Shown: positions 29,871 through 38,880, counted from the stretch's first letter. The stretch: DNA of 64,000 nt from Litchfieldia salsa (GCF_900104555.1 NZ_FNJU01000013.1:37152-101151), one strand, 5' to 3'. Numbers and translations: made by a program. Notes: generated from the sequence alone by a model not told the origin.

Positions 29871-31391
29871 ATGGAAAAAAGTCCACAATGGGGAACGCGT
29901 GCTGGTTTTATTTTGGCAGCGGTTGGTTCAGCAATAGGACTTGGGAACATCTGGAGATTCCCTGCAGTAGCTTATGAAAATGGAGGAGGAGCGTTTTTCT
30001 TCCCGTATTTATTTGCACTTTTAACGGCAGGTATTCCATTATTAATTTTAGAATTTACGATGGGTCATAAGTTTCGTGGGTCAGCACCGCTTTCGTATGC
30101 TAGATTAGGGAAGGGTAAAGAGTGGATTGGTTGGTGGCAAGTTGCTGTCTCGTTCGTGATTTCAACGTATTATGCGGTTATTATCGCTTGGGCGATGGCA
30201 TATGCTGTATTTTCATTGAAACTTAGCTGGGGAAATGATCCAGGTACTTTCTTAATGGGAGACTACTTAGATCGAATTGACTTAGCTGGTGGAGAAATTG
30301 GACAATTCGGGAATCTTGTCCCTGGCGTATTTATCCCGCTTGTTCTAGTATGGGTTGTTGCACTAGGTGTTCTTTTTGCAGGTGTTAAAAAGGGTATAGA
30401 AATGGCAAACAGAATTTTTATTCCAACACTTGTTTTCTTATTTTTAATCATTGTTATTCGTGCTATTACTCTAGATGGAGCTACTGATGGTTTAAATGCG
30501 TTCTTCAAGCCAGATTGGAGTAGTATTACAAGTAGTAAAGTTTGGGTTGCGGCATATGGTCAAATATTCTTTAGTTTATCAATTGCTTTTGCTATTATGA
30601 TTACTTATTCAAGCTATCTTCCGAAGAAATCTGATATTACGAACAATGCTTTTATCACTGGTTTTGCCAATTCAAGTTTTGAATTATTAGCTGGTATTGG
30701 AGTATTTAGTGCATTAGGTTTTATGGCATTTACACAAGGTGTCGAAGTGAAGGATGTTGTTTCAGCAGGAATTGGTTTAGCTTTCGTCGTATTCCCACAA
30801 ATTATTAATGAGTTTCCTGCGTTTAGAGAATTTTTCGGTTTTCTATTCTTCACATCATTAGTATTAGCTGGTCTTACATCATTAATTTCCATTGTTGAAA
30901 CCTATGTGGCTGCTGTACAAGATAAATTTAAAGTATCGCGTACAAAAGCTGTCATGTTAGGTGGAGGGTTATCTGCACTCATTTCTCTTGTATTCGCTAC
31001 ACAGGGCGGACTATTCTTCCTTGATGCTGCTGATTATTTTATCAATAATTTTGGTGTTGCATTATTAGGATTAATTGAAGTTATTGCGATTGCATGGTTT
31101 GCTAGGGAGTTACGTAACTTCCAAAAGCATGCGGATGATCTTTCAGACATTAAACTAGGTGCATGGTGGAGAATCTGTCTAGCAGTAATTACTCCAGTTG
31201 TATTAGGGTATATGATGTTCGACAACCTACGTACAAATTTAACAACCGATTATGAAGGTTACCCAAGAGAATTCTTATTTGATTGGGGTTGGACTGTTGC
31301 CTTAGGTGCACTATTTGTTGCAATTATTTTCTCTCTATTGAAATGGAAAAAAGGTGCTTTAGAGATGAATGGTAAGGAGGAATCACAATAA
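29871..31391 (+). CDS. Neurotransmitter:sodium symporter-family amino-acid transporter (MetP/TnaT type)
   Basis: The 506-residue membrane protein opens with GTRAGFILAAVGSAIGLGNIWRFP, the sodium- and substrate-binding helix 1 signature of the NSS (LeuT) family, and has about 11-12 helices. The stop codon overlaps the ATG of a 34-residue membrane peptide resembling MetS. In Corynebacterium the MetP/MetS pair imports methionine and alanine, so methionine or alanine uptake is the best guess. GGGGAGGC precedes the ATG. Confidence 0.88.
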   Translation: MEKSPQWGTRAGFILAAVGSAIGLGNIWRFPAVAYENGGGAFFFPYLFALLTAGIPLLILEFTMGHKFRGSAPLSYARLGKGKEWIGWWQVAVSFVISTYYAVIIAWAMAYAVFSLKLSWGNDPGTFLMGDYLDRIDLAGGEIGQFGNLVPGVFIPLVLVWVVALGVLFAGVKKGIEMANRIFIPTLVFLFLIIVIRAITLDGATDGLNAFFKPDWSSITSSKVWVAAYGQIFFSLSIAFAIMITYSSYLPKKSDITNNAFITGFANSSFELLAGIGVFSALGFMAFTQGVEVKDVVSAGIGLAFVVFPQIINEFPAFREFFGFLFFTSLVLAGLTSLISIVETYVAAVQDKFKVSRTKAVMLGGGLSALISLVFATQGGLFFLDAADYFINNFGVALLGLIEVIAIAWFARELRNFQKHADDLSDIKLGAWWRICLAVITPVVLGYMMFDNLRTNLTTDYEGYPREFLFDWGWTVALGALFVAIIFSLLKWKKGALEMNGKEESQ

Positions 31392-31495
31392 TGGAAACAA
31401 GTGCAATCGTCATGATGGTTATTGGTATTGTGGTCGTTTGGGGAGGTTTAATAACGAGCGTTACACATGCAGTTATTAAGGCCAAGAAAAATTAA
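31391..31495 (+). CDS. MetS-like small transporter subunit (34 aa)
   Basis: The ATG shares its first base with the last base of the upstream TAA. The 34-residue peptide begins METSAIVMMVIGIVVVWGGL and ends in a basic tail, AVIKAKKN. It is one transmembrane helix with a short polar N-terminus. This fits the methionine/alanine importer small-subunit family (MetS), which is found directly behind NSS transporters. GGTAAGGAGG lies within the end of the transporter gene. It is followed by a strong terminator, which supports a two-gene operon. Confidence 0.85.
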   Translation: METSAIVMMVIGIVVVWGGLITSVTHAVIKAKKN

Positions 31496-31510
31496 TTTTA
31501 ATCTATAGTG

Positions 31511-31548
31511 AGAGGTTGTTCCGGAGTTTAAAGGAACAACCTCTTTTG
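31511..31548 (+). terminator. Terminator of the NSS transporter operon
   Basis: AGAGGTTGTTCC (31511-31522) pairs perfectly with GGAACAACCTCT (31533-31544), followed by TTTG. Confidence 0.9.
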
Positions 31549-31558
31549 TCTTTCATAG

Positions 31559-31713
31559 ATAAGAAAGTACCATAATTTTGAACTCGGTTTTAGTGTCTAG
31601 CTCCAGCGCCTAGCCCCTCGGGGTCATAAGTCAAATCACTTCAGAAATCAAGATTTCCTGCGTGATTCGCCTTATGCCTGTCGGGGCTGAGCAAGGCGCT
31701 TCCGCTTTTCTTA
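31559..31713. repeat. Family B intergenic repeat, copy B2
   Basis: The element runs from TAAGAAAGTAC through GTGTCTAGCTCCAGCGCC to GCTTTTCTTA. Its last three bases (TTA on the plus strand) are the stop codon of lytH read on the minus strand. In this copy the inner arm carries an A-C mismatch (CAAATCAC against GTGATTCG). Confidence 0.85.
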
Positions 31714-32703
31714 TTTCTTGGCTTGTCTTTCTGCACGTTCCCATTGTTTTAAGTGTGGATAAGGGTCAAATGACCATTCTGTATGTCCATTGTCCTTATA
31801 CATTCCATAATGTAAATGAGGAGGGAATTTCCCAGATGTACCTGGTGGACCATAGCCAGAACTCCCAACTCCCCCAATCAACATTCCTGGTTCCACGACT
31901 TGACCTACTTTTAAGTCTTTAGCAAAACCATTTAAATGGGCAAAGTAGTGATAGGTGTTGTTAATATCGCGAATACCGATTCTCCACCCGCCATATTTAT
32001 TCCAACCTTTAATCTCAACAATCCCATATCCTGTTGCTCTTACTGGTGTAGAATACCCAGCAAATATATCTGTACCTTCATGTATTCTCCTTCCACCCCA
32101 ACCACGGGCATCGCCCCACGTGTTTTTGTAGCTGTAATTAAAACGAAGTGGAACAGGAAAAGCATGTTTATCTAATGCGATTGTTCCAAAAGTCTTATAA
32201 ATTTTCACTTTTCCCATAATTAACTCAACCGAACGGTCACGCTGATAATAGTCCCATAAAGCAATTTTTATGTTTTCTTCATCGGTACCATAGTTCAAAA
32301 GATGGGAGGCAAATGTATATAGAACATCTTCATCATTTTTTAAATCAGCTATACCATCTCCATTCCCGTCCTTACCAATCCCACCGAATATCCCAATACT
32401 AAATGGCGATGTATCATCTGGATTAGGATTTAGAGCTCCTGACCATTGTTCAGGTTTGAAATAGATTCCAATTAATCCTTCCTCTTTAGGAATATCATTT
32501 CTTACTCTTCTGATACTTCTCTCATATTGGTCAATGGCGGCATAGTAATACCATGGTATTAGGGTTAGTGATTCCATCTTAGAATACAAGTCCATACGGG
32601 CTTTATAGATCTTTTCTTGGTCCGTTTCAGCAGCAAAGCTAGCAGGAGCCAAGATGGATATTATGAATGTCATAATCAGAAGTAGTAAAAATAGCTTTCG
32701 CAC
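31711..32703 (-). CDS. lytH: Sporulation cell-wall peptidase LytH (M23 family)
   Basis: The 330-residue protein has a signal peptide (about residues 1-24, ending SFAAE) and a C-terminal M23/LytM metallopeptidase domain. The zinc ligands appear in HEGTDIFAGYSTPV and in the HLHYG block. In B. subtilis LytH is an L-Ala-D-Glu endopeptidase that trims spore cortex peptides, and its gene lies beside yunB. The start is GTG with AAAGGAG upstream. Its stop codon lies in the terminal bases of repeat B2. Confidence 0.9.
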   Translation of the reverse strand: MRKLFLLLLIMTFIISILAPASFAAETDQEKIYKARMDLYSKMESLTLIPWYYYAAIDQYERSIRRVRNDIPKEEGLIGIYFKPEQWSGALNPNPDDTSPFSIGIFGGIGKDGNGDGIADLKNDEDVLYTFASHLLNYGTDEENIKIALWDYYQRDRSVELIMGKVKIYKTFGTIALDKHAFPVPLRFNYSYKNTWGDARGWGGRRIHEGTDIFAGYSTPVRATGYGIVEIKGWNKYGGWRIGIRDINNTYHYFAHLNGFAKDLKVGQVVEPGMLIGGVGSSGYGPPGTSGKFPPHLHYGMYKDNGHTEWSFDPYPHLKQWERAERQAKK

Positions 32704-32767
32704 AAATATAAACTCCTTTCATCCTTCTCTACATTTCCCTGAGAAAGAAAGTAAAAAAGATTAAGTA

Positions 32768-32982
32768 AATGGCTTTTTCTCAAAGTTTGTTGTTCTAGAC
32801 ATAAGAACATTGTTATGGTAGTTACAAGCAGGCTGAATACACGTAGACTCCTGCGGGACCTGTGGCCAAAGTGAGACCCCACAGGAGCATTTGCGACGAG
32901 GAGGCTCACTGGTCACCCGCCGGACGCGGAGTGTATTCAGCCTGCGGCTTTAAGTGCAACAATCTATTTGAAAACAGCCAAC
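32768..32982. repeat. Family A intergenic repeat, copy A4 (subtype I)
   Basis: The 15-bp inverted repeat GCAGGCTGAATACAC (32828-32842) and GTGTATTCAGCCTGC (32931-32945) is perfect. The flanks GGCTTTTTCTCAAAG and CAACAATCTATTTGAAAACAGCC correspond to the outer arms of the other copies. It fills the space between the divergent genes lytH and lipA. Confidence 0.9.
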
Positions 32983-33207
32983 TAAATAAAGCAATGTTAA
33001 ATCTGTTCTTATATTAGTTTGTTAAAAAAGGCCACTTTAATAAATACTAATTGTTGGAAATGTTCATAAACACTTTTCTTGTATCTGATTTTTTGTTATG
33101 TTAAAGTTGCTAAAGCATGTACTTATCTATATATTTTCATCTGTAACTACTAAAAATTTACTTTTACCTACCTGATTGGTAAGTATTTTTTATTTGGAGT
33201 GATGTTT

Positions 33208-34104
33208 ATGTCAACAAATGAATACACAAGAAAACCAGAATGGTTAAAAATAAAACTAAACACCAATGAAAACTATACTGGTTTAAAGAAAATGATGAGA
33301 GAGAAAAAGCTACATACCGTTTGTGAAGAAGCTAGATGCCCTAATATTCATGAATGCTGGGCTGTTAGAAAGACAGCAACATTTATGATTCTAGGTGATA
33401 CATGTACTCGTGCATGCCGCTTCTGTGCTGTTAAAACGGGTCTACCAACTGAACTTGACTTGCAAGAGCCAGAAAGAGTGGCGGAATCAGTTAGTCTAAT
33501 GGGTCTTAAGCATGTAGTTGTAACAGCAGTAGCGAGGGATGACTTAAAAGATGGTGGAGCAGCTGTTTTTGCTGAGACTGTACGAGCCATTAGAAAAAAG
33601 AATCCATTTACTTCAATTGAAGTGCTACCTTCTGATATGGGCGGCGTGTTAGAAAATCTAAAGTTGTTAATGGATGCTAAGCCAGATATCCTAAACCATA
33701 ACATTGAAACAGTTCGACGATTATCAGATCGTGTTCGTGCAAGAGCTAAATATGACCGTTCGCTAGAGTTCTTACGTCGTGCAAAAGAACTTCAACCTAG
33801 TATCCCTACGAAATCAAGCATTATGGTTGGTCTAGGTGAAACGAAAGAGGATATCATCGAAACAATGGATGATCTGCGTGCCAATAATGTGGACATAATG
33901 ACTATTGGGCAATACTTACAACCATCTAAGAAGCATCTTAAAGTTGAGAAGTACTACCATCCAGATGAATTCCAAGAGCTTAAGGATATAGCTCTTTCAA
34001 AAGGATTTAGCCACTGTGAGTCTGGTCCACTTGTGCGATCTTCTTATCATGCTGATGAACAAGTTAATGCTGCTACTAAGCGTAATCAAGCAAAAGAAGC
34101 ATAA
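33208..34104 (+). CDS. lipA: Lipoyl synthase
   Basis: LipA inserts two sulfurs into octanoyl-GcvH or E2 domains. The 298-residue radical-SAM enzyme has both cluster motifs: the auxiliary cluster cysteines C39, C44 and C50 ([12 protein letters not shown]), and the radical-[11 protein letters not shown] at about 66-73. The C-terminal [13 protein letters not shown] supplies the conserved serine. The frame opens at GTG 33199, but GGAGTGAT precedes ATG 33208, giving [12 protein letters not shown]. It depends on Fe-S assembly encoded earlier in this window. Confidence 0.96.
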   Translation: MSTNEYTRKPEWLKIKLNTNENYTGLKKMMREKKLHTVCEEARCPNIHECWAVRKTATFMILGDTCTRACRFCAVKTGLPTELDLQEPERVAESVSLMGLKHVVVTAVARDDLKDGGAAVFAETVRAIRKKNPFTSIEVLPSDMGGVLENLKLLMDAKPDILNHNIETVRRLSDRVRARAKYDRSLEFLRRAKELQPSIPTKSSIMVGLGETKEDIIETMDDLRANNVDIMTIGQYLQPSKKHLKVEKYYHPDEFQELKDIALSKGFSHCESGPLVRSSYHADEQVNAATKRNQAKEA

Positions 34105-34110
34105 AGTTAA

Positions 34111-34142
34111 AAAAGGGCTGCCATGATGGACAGCCCTTTTAT
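34111..34142. terminator. Bidirectional terminator between lipA and yutC
   Basis: AAAAGGGCTG (34111-34120) pairs with CAGCCCTTTT (34131-34140). The genes converge on it, and both strands have U-runs. Confidence 0.9.
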
Positions 34143-34901
34143 TTAATTTGTATTGGTTCTGCCTCTTGATTCAGTATGTCCTTCATCAATGTCATCTGTC
34201 TCAACTTCAGTTACATCTGATTGTTCATTAGATGTCTTAGAATTTGGGTTTTGTAAATTTTCTGGTAAATCATTCATTTTTCGCTCGTATTGATTATTAA
34301 CTCCACCAGACATTTCACCATTTGCATTTTCACCATCGCTTATCTTACGACCTTGAGGTGATTCTAACATTCGCTCAATTGTAGTCGTAATGATTTGATC
34401 TACATTTCTGCTGGTAGCATCTAATACGCCAAATCGTTCGATGTCTTTTATTAATCTTGGATTGTCAGAAACGTATACATGGTACCATCTTGGTACAATC
34501 GACAGAGCTGTTTTCTTAACTTGGTCTGCCGTTTCAAAGCGGTTTTCACTGTCTGTATCATAAACAATGAGAACCTCTTCATCTGTCACAAGAGTCGCGG
34601 CTTCGTTGACATCTGGTACTAATTGTGTTGACATTTTACTTATCATATCAGCAACTACTTCTCTGTCAATTGTAGGCATACTGTATACGGTTGGGCTACC
34701 AGGTACGGGACTCTTTTGGTGTCTTACATACCCAAAATGTTTATTTTCATCTGTAATATTTGCATTGTATAACTCACTTCTGTCAGTTCGATTAATTGTA
34801 TTACCACTTTTTTCGTAGAGCTCTGCATTTTGATCGTTATTACAACCGCTTAGAGCAAATAAACAACATAATCCAGCTGTTATGACTGATTTTTTCATCA
34901 A
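34143..34901 (-). CDS. yutC: YhcN/YlaJ-family sporulation lipoprotein YutC
   Basis: The 252-residue protein begins with a lipoprotein signal ending LFALSGC and has the YhcN/YlaJ-type domain in the middle (VADMISKMSTQLVPDVNEAATLVTDEEVLIVYDT). A low-complexity, polar C-terminus follows. Family members are found in spores and the inner spore membrane. The start could be TTG 34901 (GAGGGGG eight bases upstream) or the adjacent ATG 34898. Position opposite lipA matches B. subtilis. Confidence 0.82.
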   Translation of the reverse strand: MMKKSVITAGLCCLFALSGCNNDQNAELYEKSGNTINRTDRSELYNANITDENKHFGYVRHQKSPVPGSPTVYSMPTIDREVVADMISKMSTQLVPDVNEAATLVTDEEVLIVYDTDSENRFETADQVKKTALSIVPRWYHVYVSDNPRLIKDIERFGVLDATSRNVDQIITTTIERMLESPQGRKISDGENANGEMSGGVNNQYERKMNDLPENLQNPNSKTSNEQSDVTEVETDDIDEGHTESRGRTNTN

Positions 34902-35014
34902 CGGTAAAACCCCCTCAATATTAGAGTGACCAACTAATGAAATTTTTCTCTTAGAAATTGATGGTTGAATGGATATACTTTATGATAAAGTGGAGGTAGA
35001 CGAGGTGATTATTA

Positions 35015-35290
35015 ATGATAACAATAAATAATATATCTTATGAAGTAGTTGAAGAATTAAAAGAAGGTTTTAACGAGGAAGCATTTCGTGCTCGATATAG
35101 TGAAATTTTAACAAAGTACGACTATATAGTTGGTGATTGGGGATATAACCAATTAAGGTTACGTGGATTTTTCGAGGATACAAATCAAAAGGCAACATTT
35201 GATACGAAAATCAGTACTTTATCAGAATATTTATATGAATACTGTAACTTTGGTTGTTCCTATTTTGTTTTAAAAAGAGTAAAGAAGTAG
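35015..35290 (+). CDS. yutD: DUF1027 protein YutD
   Basis: The 91-residue protein has the YutD/DUF1027 pattern: SYEVVEELKEGFNEEAFRARYSEILTKYDYIVGDWG, LRLRGFF and YLYEYCNFGCSYFVLKR. The function is unknown. It is oriented away from yutC and ends at a very strong hairpin. AGACGAGGTGATTATT lies upstream of the ATG. Confidence 0.82.
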   Translation: MITINNISYEVVEELKEGFNEEAFRARYSEILTKYDYIVGDWGYNQLRLRGFFEDTNQKATFDTKISTLSEYLYEYCNFGCSYFVLKRVKK

Positions 35291-35325
35291 AAAATGGCTG
35301 TTCCCATTGGGAACAGCCATTTTTT
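35291..35325. terminator. Bidirectional terminator after yutD
   Basis: A 15-bp perfect stem is formed by AAAATGGCTGTTCCC (35291-35305) and GGGAACAGCCATTTT (35309-35323) with a 3-base loop. The genes on both sides converge on it. Confidence 0.95.
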
Positions 35326-35611
35326 ATGCATCTTTATAAGGAGTTTCAGTGTCTTTGGTCGGATCATCGTGAGTTGGATGTGCCCCAGGGAACTGCCTTG
35401 GAAGGTCCTGATGCATAGTGCGATTTTCATAAGTAAATGCACTGTAATAGGTTTGTCCATCTTTCCATGGCGTTGTTTTGGATTGTACTGGCGTATCTTT
35501 TCCAACAGGTGCGCCATATGGTCCTTCAGGTGTTTGTTCTGGGACTAAAAATTTCCTCATCGTCTCTACATTTGAAAAATCAGTATATGTTTCATTATGA
35601 TGGTCCTTCAT
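35324..35611 (-). CDS. Small hydrophilic cytosolic protein
   Basis: The 95-residue product is rich in Pro, Thr, Asp and His (TPEGPYGAPVGKDTPVQSKTTPWKDG...), with no membrane segment and no recognisable motif. It is probably poorly structured. GGAGGTGCTAT precedes the ATG, so translation is well supported. I do not recognise a family with certainty. It faces yutD across a bidirectional terminator. Confidence 0.6.
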   Translation of the reverse strand: MKDHHNETYTDFSNVETMRKFLVPEQTPEGPYGAPVGKDTPVQSKTTPWKDGQTYYSAFTYENRTMHQDLPRQFPGAHPTHDDPTKDTETPYKDA

Positions 35612-35690
35612 ATAGCACCTCCGTACATATAGGTTTCCCTGGAAGTATGAAGTTTAATGTAGGAAGTTTCCGTAAAGTTTTTATAGGAAC

Positions 35691-35957
35691 TTACACGATC
35701 TCGTATAAAAATGACCGTAATTCTTCTGCATCTTCTTCTGAAAGATTGTAGGCATGCTCAAGGTAACCTGGTTCCTCTAGATCATCACTTCCGATTATTG
35801 CAAATCGATTGCTTTGAATATCTAATACGATATGTTTACCATAATATCGATCAGATCGAATGATGGCTAGGTCAAACCTCTGTTGTTCCCCCATAAAGCT
35901 AATAAATCTTGTTTTTGTATCGACTGTATCATCATATAGAAAAAAGCGTTCAGACAT
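35691..35957 (-). CDS. DUF3055-like (SAV0927-type) protein
   Basis: The 88-residue acidic protein begins MSERFFLYDDTVDTKTRFISF and ends in a helical EEDAEELRSFLYEIV tail. This resembles the DUF3055 family of Firmicutes, whose function is unknown. ATTGGAGGACAC lies before the ATG. It is co-directional with the hydrophilic protein gene downstream, so the two may be cotranscribed. The family assignment is from memory and moderately sure. Confidence 0.65.
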   Translation of the reverse strand: MSERFFLYDDTVDTKTRFISFMGEQQRFDLAIIRSDRYYGKHIVLDIQSNRFAIIGSDDLEEPGYLEHAYNLSEEDAEELRSFLYEIV

Positions 35958-36180
35958 GTTTAGTGTCCTCCAATCAATTTTAGCATATAGAGCATCTTTA
36001 AACCCTATGCCCCTTTAATAAGCATATCATATCAGATAAGTAGAGATATCATGAAATCAAAATTTTTTCCACCTATGTTTTTTATTTAGGATTCTGTATG
36101 GCTATATGATAAAATATATCTAAAAATGTTGCCGTCAATGTATTTCATAAATGTAAACGGGTAACAGAGGTGGGATCGTC

Positions 36181-36618
36181 TTGTATTTTGTTGATCGAGA
36201 GCATATAGAAAGAATGTTAAAGTATTTAGAGAATAGTCTTGCCATGGTGAAAAGTCAGAACGCTTGGACAACTAATATTGAGAAAAGAGCACTAGAACGA
36301 TTAGTACATATGATGATTGAATCGATGGTTGATATTGGCAATGCAATGATTGATGGATTTATTATGAGAGACCCTGGGAGCTTTGAGGATATTATTGTCA
36401 TATTAGAAGATGAACGTGTAATCACGTCAAAAAGAGCAACCGGATTAAAAAGAGTCATTGAACTTAGAAAAGTTCTTGTCCAACAATACTTAGATGTCGA
36501 TCATTCAACCTTAATTGATATTATCAAAAAGGAAGAAGAACATCTTCAGGCATTTCCTGATGAGGTAAGAACCTATTTGGAAGATGAACTTGGACCAGTT
36601 TCGGCGTTTAGAAATTAA
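36181..36618 (+). CDS. yutE: HepT-like (DUF86) protein YutE
   Basis: The 145-residue all-helical protein belongs to the DUF86/HepT-like family. HepT toxins are RNases paired with MNT nucleotidyltransferase antitoxins and use an R-X4-6-H-X-Y motif. Here the corresponding region is RALERLVHMM, with Met in place of Tyr, and no MNT gene is adjacent. It is therefore probably not an active toxin. The start is TTG with AGAGGTGGG upstream. It keeps the B. subtilis position. Confidence 0.78.
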   Translation: MYFVDREHIERMLKYLENSLAMVKSQNAWTTNIEKRALERLVHMMIESMVDIGNAMIDGFIMRDPGSFEDIIVILEDERVITSKRATGLKRVIELRKVLVQQYLDVDHSTLIDIIKKEEEHLQAFPDEVRTYLEDELGPVSAFRN

Positions 36619-36632
36619 GTATTCTTTTTAAA

Positions 36633-36791
36633 AAGATAAGAAAGTATAAATATTTCGTACTCAGGTTTAGTGTCTAGCTCCAGCGCCTAACCCCTCGGGG
36701 TCATAAGTCAAATCACTACGGAAAACAAGATTTCCTACGTGCTTTGCCTTATGCCTGCCTGAGGCTGAAAAAGGCGCTTGCGCTTTTCTTG
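36633..36791. repeat. Family B intergenic repeat, copy B3
   Basis: The element begins AGATAAGAAAGTATAAATATTTCG 15 bases after yutE and contains GTGTCTAGCTCCAGCGCC. It ends GCGCTTTTCTTG, so the terminal A is changed. The inner arm has CAAATCAC facing GTGCTTTG; at the second pair this is A-T where copy B1 has G-C. Confidence 0.85.
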
Positions 36792-36822
36792 ACGTTAAGT
36801 TATTAAAAGCTTAACGTTTTTT
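36792..36822 (+). terminator. Terminator after repeat B3
   Basis: ACGTTAAG (36792-36799) pairs with CTTAACGT (36810-36817), followed by TTTTT. It probably ends the yutE transcript. Confidence 0.75.
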
Positions 36823-36901
36823 ACATTGACTCGTCTCATAGTGGTATATGAATTGTATAAATAGTGAATATACAGTAAAATTGTTGTAGGGTGGTGATGA
36901 A

Positions 36902-37537
36902 ATGGAAACCAAAACATCTTCAACAAGAGATGAGATTCTTACAATGTTAAAAGTACAAAAAGGGTTGACCGTTGCTAAAATGGCAAACCAATTAAACATA
37001 ACAGAAATTGCTGTACGAAGACATCTAAGTACTCTTGAAAGAGATGGGTTAGTGGATTCAACACTCATAAGACAACCGATGGGCCGTCCCATAAGTTGTT
37101 ATCAGCTTACAGATGCTGGGGAAGAAACATTTCCTCGCAACTATAAACGTTTAACTTTAGACTTTCTAAGTGACATTAGTCAACTTGGTGGAGTTGATTT
37201 AATGAATCAACTGTTCGAGGCTAGACAATCTAGATTAACAAAAAAGTATGAAAAATATTTAGTTAATAAATCCTTTGATGAAGAAGTTATAGGACTTGCT
37301 AAACTTCAAGATGAAAATGGTTATATGGTTCAACTTGAAAAACAAGATGAGTGTACATATCTCCTGAAGGAGTTTAACTGTCCCATTTCTGACGTGGCCT
37401 TTGAATATAAAAAAGCATGTGAATGTGAACTATCTTTATTCAAACAAGTTTTAAATACAGCAGACGTAATCTCAAAGGGCTGTATGGCAAATGGAGATGA
37501 CTGTTGTCAATATGAAATAAAGAGAAAAGAAGGATAA
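36902..37537 (+). CDS. SufR-like winged-helix regulator with Cys-rich C-terminus
   Basis: The 211-residue protein has an N-terminal DeoR/ArsR-type winged helix (about 8-70; LTVAKMANQLNITEIAVRRHL). Its C-terminal domain has a cysteine series: NC, then 12 residues, then CEC, and later GCMANGDDCC. This arrangement resembles COG2345/SufR regulators that sense Fe-S clusters or other metallocofactors, but the spacing differs from cyanobacterial SufR. Which genes it controls is unknown. GTGGTGATGAA precedes the ATG. I do not remember it at this place in B. subtilis. Confidence 0.75.
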   Translation: METKTSSTRDEILTMLKVQKGLTVAKMANQLNITEIAVRRHLSTLERDGLVDSTLIRQPMGRPISCYQLTDAGEETFPRNYKRLTLDFLSDISQLGGVDLMNQLFEARQSRLTKKYEKYLVNKSFDEEVIGLAKLQDENGYMVQLEKQDECTYLLKEFNCPISDVAFEYKKACECELSLFKQVLNTADVISKGCMANGDDCCQYEIKRKEG

Positions 37538-37571
37538 TAACTGAACGCTTTCTAAGAAGGAAGTGTTTTTT

Positions 37572-37796
37572 TGTTTGGCTGTTTTCTCAAAATTTGTCGT
37601 TTTAGATATAAAATATTGAAATGTTAGTTACGAGCAGGCTGAATACACGTAGACTCCAGCGGGACCTGTGGCCAAAGTGAGACCCCAGAGGAGCATTACC
37701 GACGAGGAGGCTCACTGGTCACCCGCCGGACGCGGTGTGTATTCAGCCAGCGGCTTTAAAAGTAAGAATCTATACGAGAACAGTCTTTTGTTTAAA
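37572..37796. repeat. Family A intergenic repeat, copy A5 (subtype I)
   Basis: GCAGGCTGAATACAC (37634-37648) pairs with GTGTATTCAGCCAGC (37737-37751) with one mismatch. The outer arms GGCTGTTTTCTCAAA and GAATCTATACGAGAACAGTC also correspond. It fills the gap between the SufR-like gene and yutF. Confidence 0.9.
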
Positions 37797-37871
37797 TAGT
37801 AAAAAAATCTTCACAATATATCTTGAACAGAGAAACACTAATCAGGTTAAACTAAGACAAGAGGTGAAAAA

Positions 37872-38642
37872 ATGAAAAAATATAAAGGTTATTTAATTGA
37901 TTTAGACGGAACGATGTATAAAGGAACAGAAAAAATAGAAGCAGCAAGTGATTTTGTGAAAGCATTAGCTGAAAAACAAATCCCATATTTATTTGTAACA
38001 AACAACTCTTCAAGAACACCTGAACAAGTAGCTGAAAAATTAACTGAATTCGATATCCCAACTACAAAAGACCATATCTTTACGACTAGTCAAGCCACTG
38101 CAAATTTTATATCAGGGAAGAAAAGCAATGCATCTGTCTATGTTATTGGTGAAGAAGGAATTAGAGACTCTATAGTAGAAAAGGGTTTACAGATTAATGA
38201 CATGAATCCCGAGTTTGTAGTGATAGGAATTGATCGTGAGATTACATATGAAAAGCTTTCCATTGCGTGTCTTGCAGTAAGACAAGGGGCAACCTTCATC
38301 TCTACTAACGGAGATATCGCCATTCCTACTGAGAGAGGACTTTTACCTGGAAATGGTGCTCTTACATCAGTCATTACAGTATCAACCGGTGTACAGCCCA
38401 TCTTCATTGGGAAACCAGAATCAATTATTATGGAGCAAGCACTTAAAGTAGTAGGCACAAGCTTAGAAGACACATTGATGGTTGGGGATAATTACGATAC
38501 CGATATTATGGCAGGAATGAACACAGGACTAGACACACTACTTGTACATACAGGAGTCACCACAGTAGAAATGCTTCAATCAATCGAGCGAAAACCAACC
38601 TACACAGTAGGAAGTCTAGAAGAATGGATAGAAAAGATGTAA
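37872..38642 (+). CDS. yutF: HAD-IIA family phosphatase YutF
   Basis: The 256-residue protein is a NagD/YutF-type HAD hydrolase. D10 and D12 in LIDLDGTMYKG form the nucleophile motif. FVTNNSS gives motif II, and FIGKPE and MVGDNYDTDIMAG give motifs III and IV. Members dephosphorylate small sugar phosphates or nucleotides; the natural substrate is unknown. AAGAGGTGAAA precedes the ATG. Confidence 0.88.
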   Translation: MKKYKGYLIDLDGTMYKGTEKIEAASDFVKALAEKQIPYLFVTNNSSRTPEQVAEKLTEFDIPTTKDHIFTTSQATANFISGKKSNASVYVIGEEGIRDSIVEKGLQINDMNPEFVVIGIDREITYEKLSIACLAVRQGATFISTNGDIAIPTERGLLPGNGALTSVITVSTGVQPIFIGKPESIIMEQALKVVGTSLEDTLMVGDNYDTDIMAGMNTGLDTLLVHTGVTTVEMLQSIERKPTYTVGSLEEWIEKM

Positions 38643-38714
38643 GAGTCATTCAAAAATACACTTATCTTGTTAATAGCCTCGAACGAACTGAATTTTTACT
38701 AGGGAATCATTAGA

Positions 38715-38880
38715 GGGTTAAACACTCAGTTCTTGGAATGAGCGGAGAGCCACTCAACTCCTGCGGGATGCACGGGGCAAAGTGAGACCCCACAGGAGCT
38801 CGCGACGAGGAGGCTCACTGCACCGCCCGCGGAAAGGGCGTGGCTCGCAGCGATTGGAAAGTTCTCTAACCGATCTTCGA
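38715..38880. repeat. Family A intergenic repeat, copy A6 (subtype II)
   Basis: The element contains AACTCCTGCGGGATGCAC, GTGAGACCCCACAGGAGC and GCGACGAGGAGGCTCACTG, the shared family A core. Its outer arms (CGGAGAGCCACTC and GGCGTGGCTCGCAGCG) match copy A1 rather than A2-A5. The arms TGCACGGGGC and GCACCGCCCGC give it a strong internal palindrome. It separates yutF and pgpA. Confidence 0.85.

Noticed and set aside
36181..36618. YutE as a toxin-antitoxin module
   Set aside because: No MNT antitoxin gene is adjacent and the active motif lacks the Tyr.
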